The translations under genes were made by a program, and so were the position numbers. A stretch of 64,000 nucleotides of DNA from Tipula vernalis (lineage: Eukaryota > Arthropoda > Insecta > Diptera > Tipulidae), in assembly GCA_958295665.1 (NCBI GenBank), contig OY282558.1, positions 336,695,106 through 336,759,105 on the forward strand. The letters are read 5' to 3'. Shown here one piece after another: positions 55,941 to 64,000 of the stretch (its first letter is position 1; every line of letters starts with the position of its first letter). The notes under the pieces were generated by a model, which saw only the letters and a list, made by a program, of their open reading frames with translations, did not search any database and had not been told where the DNA came from.

Positions 55941-58280
55941 TTGTTTCGCAAAAAATATTTCAATGTGGTCTCAGTAAATGTTCTAGATAGAATATATAAG
56001 AACGGAGCAATTTATAATTTGTACCTACGTAAAATTAGTTTATTTTTCACTTTTTGTAATTTTTAACTTTATTTTTAATTAATTTATGCCTTATTATTAT
56101 TGTACTAAAATTTCACTTTATGCTCATAATTTCACAACGTTGTCAAGTAAACTAAAATGATTTTGGAAAAAAATCATTGCGTTTTGTTGAAAAAATAAAA
56201 ATTCACATTCGTAAAATATAAGCAAGCCTTGTTTAATATTATATAGACAATAATAAAATTGAGAAAGAACGTTTTTAAATAAGAGAAATTTCGCTATGTT
56301 TTTGCTACGCTTGCTTAATTAAATAAAGTATTTAAAATAAGGTTACTAAAACTAAGCAAGCATTTTATAATATTTAGTATGATGCTATACGCACGCAAAA
56401 AATAATCATGGATTGCTTAATGTTAAAAAAAAACTTAATAATATTTAGAAACTCTTTCAGAACCAAGACAATTCTAGCTATATTTTAGCAAGCCTTGCTG
56501 AATTAACCAAATTATTTAAAATTATTTTTAATAAGGTTGCTATAATTTAGATAGGTTTTCTCTTAAGTATCATGTAACAATGAAATTATTGAAATTATTT
56601 GTTTAAACTTCGAACTTAATGTTATAATGTGACTATTGCATAACTATATTAATCCTTAGATTCATTATATCAGATGTTCCTCGCCAAAGAAAAGCGAACA
56701 AAATTCGAGAAAAATCGCTTGATATAACATGTCAAACCTTCACTAGGAAAATTGTTTTTTTTATCACTCCTATAGTCAATCCACAAAAATGAAGAAAATT
56801 TCCTTAATTTTCATCACCGTACCCCTGAAAATTTTCATGAAACCCATTATATGTTTTCACTCGAGATACATTCATTTTAGGTACTTGAATGGCACATTAA
56901 CTAAACAGCTAACTAACAGCTGTTCTTTTAATGTAACATTCAAATGCCTAAAATTCGGCACATTGAACGAAACTTCTCTGGTTTTATAATATTAATCGAT
57001 TTATGATCAAATTAATTTATAACCATCATTTTAATTTTAAAAAAAAACAGAATATTTTTTATAAATTGGTTTCTTTCTACAACATTTTCTACATATTCTA
57101 TGTACATATAAAAGCAATTTATTTATTTATTTATTTATTTACTAGTTGCCAACAAATTTGATTAGTACACCAATACCGATCCCACTTACACAATCCACTT
57201 TGAGCTACTCATTAGTTGTTCATTGCTTTTGGGACATTCAACCCAGAACTAAAAGCTGACTTTGTTTGTTTTTCGTTTAAATTTATTAAGAACAACATGA
57301 TCTCTAAGGGCTCAATTATTTTTTCATCATTTCATGGGTCACCGACAAATATTATGGTACATGCAAAAAGATGATAATGAAAACCTTAGTTTATGGTGGA
57401 TTGAGTGCAATTTCTTTTTGAGTACAAGAAATAGATACATGCTGAAATCTGAATTCTGCGATTTTGATCCATCATCTCATATTTTAGTATATCCTTTACC
57501 TAATTGTAGAAAAAATTCATATTTTGGTAACTCTACGAGTAAATTTACATTGTTGCTTGAAAATGTGTTGAACTGATGAAAGCAATATTTAGATGAAATA
57601 CATATTTTCTTTTCTAGGGAAAAGACAAATTGTGTTTTTCTTTATACTTTCTGTGGTACAGATATCCAAGTATAGGTAGATGTCCACGAGTTTAGGATGA
57701 ATTCAAATTCCAAAACAGCAATAATATTAAAAAGACTTCCTGAATATTAGCAATTTTTTAATTCAATAAAGTATTGTGTCATTTTCAGCGACAGTTTCGC
57801 TTCATTCAATTACTAAAATTATCTTGAATGATGAGTGTGCATTCCAAAAAATAAAATTCATTATTTAATCCAAAGCTTTCTTTATATGAGTTATTATCCA
57901 CATTATTTCTAAAGTTTTCGAAATTTTTTTAAAAGTGAGAAATTTGAAAAATGTTTTTCTTGAATTTAGTCAGTTTTTGATTGTATTAATAAATCATTGA
58001 ATTGCTTGATTTAAACATCGTATTCTTGATTTAACAAATGTTACAAAATCATAATTTAAGAAAAATATATTTAATTCAATAGTTTTCACGATTGATTGAA
58101 GCAAAAACTGATTTATATTTAAATTTTGTATAATACTTGTATTAAGAAATGCGTTTTTTACTATAAGCAAGTTTATTTCTTTCAGTGAACATATCAAAAA
58201 TTCGTCGATCTCATACTGTTTGAATAATAATTCAAATCGAATCATTTTACTTTCTTTTACTCTAGTAAAATAAAGTATAG
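55941..58280. other. No gene supported; AT-rich with repeated short motifs
   Basis: The open stretch at 57334-57576 has no motif or splice context. GCAAGCCTTG/AAGCAAGCATT motifs recur at 56223, 56365 and 56485, and an (ATTT)n run sits at 57118-57140. Confidence 0.4.
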
Positions 58281-58364
58281 TAATCATGAAAATTTTGGAC
58301 CTTGAGATTTTTAAAGATTTATTTGTTTTGAGGTCCCCTGAGTCCGAAAAAGTGGGTTTCGAAA

Positions 58365-58560
58365 TGGTGTCTGTCTGTCTGTCTGTCAGTCTGTCAGGTC
58401 TGTCTGTGTCCTCTCTACAGCCCAGATGGTTTAACTAATCGAACTGAAACTTCAGATTTAAGCTTTTTTGATAAATTGGGAGGTCCCAGTGAATTTTACT
58501 TCAAATCGGCTAACCGGAAGTGGCCACTCCCTTGGTCCAAAAAATTTATTTTGCAAATAT
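58365..58560. repeat. (TCTG)n repeat with unique tail, possibly mini-me-like
   Basis: TCTGTCTGTCTGTCAGTCTG, then TCTGTCTGTG and a non-repetitive downstream segment (CTAATCGAACTGAAACTTCA). Dipteran mini-me elements carry (GTCY)n proto-microsatellites; assignment here is by resemblance only. Confidence 0.4.
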
Positions 58561-59164
58561 CTTAAAAAGTATAAGGTTTACAAAAAATTACTAAACAAAA
58601 AATGTTTCCAAAAATTAAAAACAAATAAAAAAAAAAATTAAAAATTTAAAAAAAAATTAAAAAATTAAAAAAAAAAATTAAGAAAAAAATAAAATTTCTC
58701 AAAATTCTCTGTTCGTAACAGAAAGTCGTGTGTTGGCCACACCTCCATTTTTTGACGTCAAGAACGACGTGATGATAATTATCTTTAGCAAAAATCATGG
58801 AACATATCAAACACCTGGTAAATAAAAGCACATAAGCAGCACGGTTATTGTACAATTGAAATTGTAATTAAATAAGTATTTTATATAAAAACCGCTAATA
58901 CTTAAGCAAATTAATTAATGAAATATATGTATTATTAGGTAAAAATTATATTAAATATAAGTGATAATTATATTAATTCTTATAATAAGTGATATATGCA
59001 AAATGAAAAGTTTTTGTTTGAATAGACCCCTTGTTTGATTCATAAATTTATTTTAGAATTATGTTCATTTTACACTTTACAGGGATACTAACTACGGTTT
59101 CGTTAAATAGACTACAATTTAAAATGATAGCAATATTTTTTGACGTTTTTTCTAAATAGGGAAA

Positions 59165-59445
59165 TCCATGAAAACGAAGGAGGGATGTGCGTGTGATTTT
59201 TATTCCAGAAATGGTGGAAAGATCCCTGAGGATGTTAGGCCTTACAGATCCTTTAGCCGCACATTATTTATTCTGAAAACCAAACCTTGTATAAAATACC
59301 GGTTCAGTAGATTATATTCAACGCCTTCACGTGACCTAACATCTTAAATTGATGACACACTCCGGAACAAAGAGGTACTATTATGTTCCTTCATTGATAT
59401 TCCACGGGCTTTTGATAATACCAAATTCAAAGTCCTTCCGGAACA
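59165..59445 (+). pseudogene. LINE reverse-transcriptase fragment
   Basis: KIPEDVRPYRSFSRTLFILK, then DDTLRNKEVLLCSFIDIP and RAFDNTKF: RT blocks of an I/R1/LOA-like LINE. The middle part is scrambled and the catalytic box is absent. Confidence 0.65.
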
Positions 59446-59597
59446 AGGACAATCACGGGGTACAGACTCGGCCTGATTCTATAAGTAGTTTGCTTCTTTG
59501 TAGCATCATGAATAACATGAAATGTTATTAATAATTAATAACAAAATGATTTGTATGACTTTTTCGGTGAGGTGAGAACTATAATAGGGCTAAAAGA

Positions 59598-60427
59598 TTC
59601 TTTTCAGCCAATCTCCATTATGCTTCTCAATGCTTATTGCATAGAAAGTGTTTCTAACTAGCTTTGCTAATTGAGCGACAGTGCGACAGGTAATATTTAT
59701 TCTAATGCCCCTCATTTTACTTTTTATTACCTCAATTGTTAGTAAAATCCCCCAAACAAAGTTTATTTTATTTCTTTCGAGTCACATTATATTTCAATCA
59801 AAAGTGTTTTTTAAATAATTTATTTTTATTTGCGGAAAAATATCTTCTAGTAAATAATCAATCTAATAGAAAAAATCTTTAACACCTTTGACGTACTTGC
59901 AGAACTTCATATCGAATTTCTAAACCAACAATTTTAATTGTTCACAAAATTGTATTCCTCTGTAAACACACAAGTAAAATTTCATCATAATCGATTGAGA
60001 AATAACCGAGTCCCTTCCTAATTGACCATATTCCAGAACTTTTTCTAAATATCATTTTAGAATCCCATTTCCATCTCACTTGTCGAATTTCATCAAAATC
60101 GTTCAAGAAATATCCAAGTTCCATTCTACTTGGCCATATTCAGGAACTTCATCTAAAAATCATTTGAAGCTCCCATTTCCATCATACAAGTTGAATTTCA
60201 TCAAAATCGTTCAAGAAATATCCAAGTTCCATCCTACTTGGCCATATTCCAGAACTTCATCTAAAAATCATTTGAAGGTCCCATTTCCATCGTACAAGTC
60301 GAATTTCATCATAATCGGTTGAGAAATAGACAAATTCCATACCACTTGGCCATATTCCAGAATCTTATCTAAAAATCATTTTAGAATCCCACATTTAGTC
60401 AGTATCGTATTCAAATGTATATTGCTG
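59598..60427 (-). repeat. Right arm of the foldback, with four 108-bp units
   Basis: Reverse complement of the left arm. Unit starts near 60035, 60141, 60250 and 60358. The inner unique part is 59598-59960. Confidence 0.85.
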
Positions 60428-61004
60428 GTTGGCCACAATAAATAACCCATAACACAATGAAAACCCATCGTTAATTTGTTAATAAAGAAAAAAACAAATA
60501 AACATTTATTCCCTTTATTCACCGGTCGTGATTCAATTAATACCAGTTTAGCTCTAAATATGTAAACAAATGATCATTTTTTGTTTTATGACGACACTCT
60601 ATTCTAGTATTAAAGGAGACCTTTAAATTACAACAACAAGTAAAAAAACGAAAAATAAAAACAAACACAAAATGGTTCATTCGCTTTTTCTCTATTTATT
60701 TATAAACACGTGGCAGAATTGTGTGACGTCACGAACACGTGACTCGAAACATCGAGTTAACCTTGCTTGAATCATGCTCACCGGTGTACCAGCGCATACT
60801 AACTAGTTTAACAAACGAAAATATTTCTGAATACATATTTTTCACCTCGCTCAAAACAATCTCGTATTAGTTGAAGATTAAATTTAGTAGGGTAAATTGC
60901 GTAGGGGCTCACTGTATTGTTCGAAATATAATTTCTACACCCAAATAGGTATTTTCTACACCCAACTAATTTGAATGTTTATTTATTCAACATGAGACGT
61001 CTCC
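60428..61004. other. No gene seen
   Basis: Contains TGACGTCA (near 60724) and CACGTG hexamers close by (near 60708 and 60738), but no gene start that would make them a promoter. Confidence 0.35.
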
Positions 61005-61160
61005 ATGAAATCTACTATAGTTTTTGGTTTTACTGTGGTCGCTATTGTGCTAGTAATGACTATTGTGGTATTATTTTTTGTGGGTAAATTGCCCGTACAA
61101 ATGCTTTTTAGTCAAATCAGAAAATATTCTCGGCCAAAAAAACGTTTTCCTGGCATATGA
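61005..61160 (+). CDS. Possible 51-residue single-pass membrane peptide
   Basis: ATG at 61005, TGA at 61158. After MKSTIVFG there is a ~20-residue hydrophobic stretch (VVAIVLVMTIVVLFFVG), then a basic tail (RKYSRPKKRFPGI), the pattern of a small tail-exposed membrane peptide. No family recognised, no splice or promoter evidence. Chance ORFs of this length are common in AT-rich DNA. Confidence 0.25.
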   Translation: MKSTIVFGFTVVAIVLVMTIVVLFFVGKLPVQMLFSQIRKYSRPKKRFPGI

Positions 61161-61504
61161 ATAATGCTACACAGCTGTTAACTATTTAGTCACAGAAACT
61201 GTTCACGGTGACCAGAAAGTGACAAAATTTTGTTATAGAAGCTAAAAAGAAATTTCATTGTTACTTGGGTACTATAAACAACAACAACAACAAAATCATG
61301 TTCTAAAATTTTTGTTTTAATTAGTGTTACATATTCAAGACATAAAAATCACAAATCGCGAAAAAATGTTGTTCCAGATTTTTCGATGATTTTGCTAGTA
61401 TTGCTCGGAAGTGGGAAGAAGTAGAGAGATGAAGCATATACGTAGCTGGTAATTTCTCAAAAATGAGCAAGATTTTCGCCGATTTTTTTCCTAGAACTTT
61501 GTAT

Positions 61505-61980
61505 TTTTAGTTATATCTCAATAATAGATAGGCGGATTTTAATGGATCAAAAAGCACTGCCTCCGGCGATGATGTGTTGTTTAATATTTTACCACGTGTG
61601 AAAATTCTTGTCATTAAACTGGAAAAAACGAAAAAAAAAGAAACTTGTTTTTTTGTTCACCTTTTTACTTATATTTCGGAAACGTATGAAATCAAATGCA
61701 TGAAACAAACGGCCATTACATGAGTCTCACCAAGGTCTTTACAAAAATATTTCGATTTTTGGAAATCGTGGCCTTCAAAGTGGAGAAAAAACGAAAAACT
61801 AAAATTTGTTGTTGTTGTTTGTCACATTTTTATTTATATCTCCATAACGGATGAAGCCTTTAATAGAACAAAAAGTCGTTACATGTCGCACAAGGAGCAG
61901 TTTATAAAATTATTTTTATTGGTGGAAATCGGCCCGCGACAATAGGAAAAACTAAACTTTTTTTTGTTGGGCCACATAAA
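61505..61980. repeat. Degenerate tandem repeat, about 160-bp period, three units
   Basis: Successive units share TTATATCTCAATAATAGATA / TTATATTTCGGAAACGTATG / TTATATCTCCATAACGGATG, then AACAAAAAGTCGTTACATG-like text and a GAAAAAACGAAAAACT end. Confidence 0.55.
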
Positions 61981-62189
61981 ACTAAACGCACAACACACTG
62001 CAATTGAGCCGCTTTCTACAAAAATATAGTCATGTTGAAAATGTTCATGGCGAGGTAATTCCAAAAAATCGAGAAAAAAAAATCCGAAAATTGAAAAAAA
62101 ATTTGTTTGTTCTTATACATTTCGTCATACATAATTCATACTCGTCTGTAAATACTTTGTTTATATACTTGGTGTTTCCACGGGAAAAC

Positions 62190-62219
62190 TGATAAAAAAT
62201 ATCATGATATTTTTTATCA
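62190..62219. repeat. 30-bp perfect palindrome
   Basis: TGATAAAAAATATCA followed directly by its reverse complement. Confidence 0.85.
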
Positions 62220-62665
62220 AAAAACCAAGATATTTTTTTTGTTTTTTTTGGTTTTATCTGTGAAAAAATATTATTGCTTTGTATACGCAAAAAAAATTCA
62301 CTTAATAACCAAAAACAATTTTCTAAATTATATTCTGGAAATATTTAAATGGTTTAATATATTAAAAAAAATATAATTAATTAAAAGGACTTGCTTCCTA
62401 GGATTTCCCGGGTTGGAGTTTCTGGGAATTTAAGTTATTAAAAGTATTCCCGTTTCCGGGAATGTTGTGAATATTTCCCGGGAACGCAAAAGATGGAACT
62501 AAGCTCGAAAAATTGCGGAATTAAACTCAGAAACTAACATTTTTTTACGAGTTTAATTCTATTTTTTTATGAATATTTTCCATAACGAAAATTTATACAA
62601 ACATACCAACTCAAGATTCAATTCAAATAAACTGAAACTCTCCGAACAACAAAAAACAAATAATC
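62220..62665. other. No gene seen
   Basis: Contains inverted TTCCCGGG/CCCGGGAA pieces between 62405 and 62485; otherwise AT-rich. Confidence 0.35.
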
Positions 62666-62905
62666 AGGTACTGGCATCATAGATACGTGGACGATATTCT
62701 AATACTATTTAACGGCACAATGAGACAGCTCAGCAATAGTCACAAAAACATAAACAACAAACATCCGAACATAAAATTTACTCTAGAATCAGAAACGACC
62801 AAAGCCATTAATTTTTTAGACTTGACAATAATAAATGTTAACAACAAGTATCCATTCAAAATATACAGAAAAGACACGCAAACGGATCACGCCATTGACA
62901 CTGCT
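62666..62905 (+). pseudogene. Penelope-like element RT fragment
   Basis: RYWHHRYVDDILILFNGT (catalytic YVDD), RQLSNSHKNIN, HPNIKFTLESE, INFLDLTI and FKIYRKDTQTD follow the Penelope RT thumb order. Open for about 80 codons; the RT fingers and GIY-YIG nuclease are missing. Confidence 0.85.
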
Positions 62906-63648
62906 ACCATTAACTTATTATTAGGGTTATAACTCTCTTTATAGTTTTATAACTTAAATAATTTCCGTTAAATTGAGTATTTTTCATTTGAGAATTTGAA
63001 TTCTATCCTAGTTACGTTAGGGAGACATTCGTTCGAAACATACGTTAGGAAAACATTGACAATGGCGGTCGGAACGTCGGATTTTTTTATTAAAGAATTA
63101 ATAAAAAAAATAAGCTTCAAGAACCACAAATTAATTAATTAATGAGATAAAAATTTGAAGATTTATATTTAATTTTTGTATTAAATTTGTGTTTTTTTAA
63201 ATTTATTGCCTGGCAAAAATGCATAAGGAAAACTGTTTAATGTTTAAATGATGTAAAAATAGAAATAATTCAAATTTTTCTGATTATACTGAATTTCACT
63301 GTAATTTTACAACTGTATTGTATCGAAAAAAGTACAATTGTAGCTAAAATTTCATCACTGGCTAGGAATATTACCCAAAGTTGCTGACCAATTTATACAT
63401 TTGCCTTTGAATGTACTTTTGTAGTAACAAACTTACTTCACTGATATGAAAATATTTGAATAAATTTACGCATATTTCAGTAACAAAAATCTTTTATTTA
63501 TTTCAAAGAGCAAAGCGTCAACATAGTATTAAAATAATTCAAAGCATTTTAATCATAATAGAAGGCAAACACAAGGTTTATCTCATATACATTAATTAAA
63601 AATTTAATTTAACGAATATTAAACACAAAATACTTTAACTTAAACAAT
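62906..63648. other. No gene seen
   Basis: AT-rich spacer, probably including the 3' UTR of the minus-strand gene that follows. Confidence 0.4.
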
Positions 63649-64000
63649 TTATTGATTTGACAGTTGTTGATAATACGAGTATATACACAGCCAATAATAT
63701 AAAAATATCGCCGCCCCAATAAATATTCCTATTACAAAAGTAATAACTAATTCCGTCGATGCTGAAGCAACAACTAATTTAATCGCTTCAAAAATGATCG
63801 TGAAAATTAATCCAACGATCGTAAAAATCAACCATGGTACCACTAAGTTGGATTTTTTCTAAAATTAGAAGAAAAAAACATTCAATAAATCCAAAACGAT
63901 TTTTACTCAAAAACACTAAATTTGTTGTTAAACTTGCATCTTTTTTTGCTTTTATCAATAATACCGACACAATGCCATAGCCTAATCCTATAATTGTGTA
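63649..64000 (-). CDS. Membrane protein, C-terminal exons (5' end outside window)
   Basis: Last exon 63858-63649 (acceptor TTTTAG): KKSNLVVPWLIFTIVGLIFT, then further helices ending in CIYSYYQQLSNQ and TAA. Upstream exon from beyond 64000 to about 63918: a helix (IIGLGYGIVSVLLI) and KAKKDASLTTNL; the donor used (TTA then GTGTTT) is weak but keeps phase. Two or three membrane helices with a VPWL turn resemble the insect four-helix DUF4728-type proteins, from memory. AATAAA overlaps the stop region, and no lesion is seen. Substrate and role unknown. Confidence 0.55.

Larger units (their letters stand above)
50050..60427. mobile_element. ~10.4-kb foldback unit with satellite-bearing inverted arms
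   Basis: The sequence from 50050 to about 51521 recurs in reverse complement at about 59598-60427. Outer edge: GATACTTACTAAATGTGG (50061) against GATACTGACTAAATGTGG. Inner edge: GGAGATTGGCTGAAAAGAAT on both sides. Each arm has an outer 108-bp tandem array and an inner ~350-bp unique part that aligns base by base. The enclosed 8 kb contains a decayed multi-exon minus-strand gene, a pogo-like MITE and other insertions. Whether it is one transposon or a segmental inverted duplication is not settled by the sequence. Confidence 0.6.

Noticed and set aside
57334..57576. 80-codon ORF
   Set aside because: No recognisable motif, no splice or codon signature; consistent with chance.
51738..59520. 18-base direct repeat GCATCATGAATAACATGA (near 51737 and 59503)
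   Set aside because: Same orientation, outside the aligned arms, short; may be a coincidence or a minor remnant.
60700..60760. CRE-like TGACGTCA and CACGTG E-boxes as a promoter
   Set aside because: Short motifs with no gene start nearby.
1..64000. tRNA, rRNA, CRISPR arrays, bacterial operons or phage
   Set aside because: None seen. Introns, HDEL, LINEs and LTR elements all indicate an insect nuclear genome.

Overview
The window is a nuclear genomic segment from an insect, most likely a fly (Diptera). It is AT-rich and its genes have short spliced exons. The one gene I recognise with confidence, calreticulin, has an insect-type sequence ending in HDEL. Nearly everything else is transposable-element debris: gypsy, errantivirus, BEL/Pao, copia, Jockey and other LINEs, Penelope, PIF/Harbinger, and Tc1/pogo-like MITEs. 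I saw no rRNA, tRNA, CRISPR or bacterial signal. All element assignments come from motifs read by eye, with no database search.

Layout. 0-1.3 kb: the last two exons of calreticulin. 1.3-9.3 kb: MITEs, a foldback cluster, Jockey and copia fragments, a dead Harbinger copy with 39-bp perfect TIRs, an unrecognised minus-strand ORF (7.4-7.8 kb) and an orphan ABCB transporter ATPase domain. 9.3-18 kb: a decayed C2H2 zinc-finger gene, then a dense field of MITEs, several with clear target-site duplications (TSDs). 18.3-19.4 kb: an apparently intact two-exon MADF-domain gene. 19.9-30.1 kb: a nest in which a gypsy element sits inside another gypsy element next to BEL/Pao and LINE remnants; the inner gypsy 5' LTR is itself split by two DNA elements, each flanked by TAA. 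31.4-33.1 kb: an exon remnant and the 5' half of a Harbinger element. 34.1-38.7 kb: a nearly intact Jockey-type LINE with a 13-bp TSD. 39.0-46.1 kb: a full-length errantivirus-like element with two LTRs, gag, pol and a broken env, flanked by ATAT.

46.4-50.0 kb: a PIF/Harbinger element with an intact four-exon DDE transposase, a divergent three-exon accessory DNA-binding gene carrying two A-run frameshifts, and two related 225-bp MITEs beside it. 50.0-60.4 kb: a roughly 10.4-kb foldback unit whose arms are inverted copies of each other and carry a 108-bp tandem repeat (about 10 units left, 4 right). It encloses a decayed multi-exon gene of an insect family I cannot name. This is the best candidate for something undescribed. 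60.4-64 kb: mostly non-coding DNA with a Penelope fragment, a possible 51-residue membrane peptide, and the 3' end of a minus-strand membrane-protein gene running off the window.

How the parts relate: the only host genes with good support are calreticulin, the MADF gene and the terminal membrane-protein gene. Two autonomous/non-autonomous pairs can be read directly: the 46.4-kb Harbinger with the MITEs at 49.4-50.0 kb, and the 32.0-kb Harbinger with the MITE at 11.2 kb.
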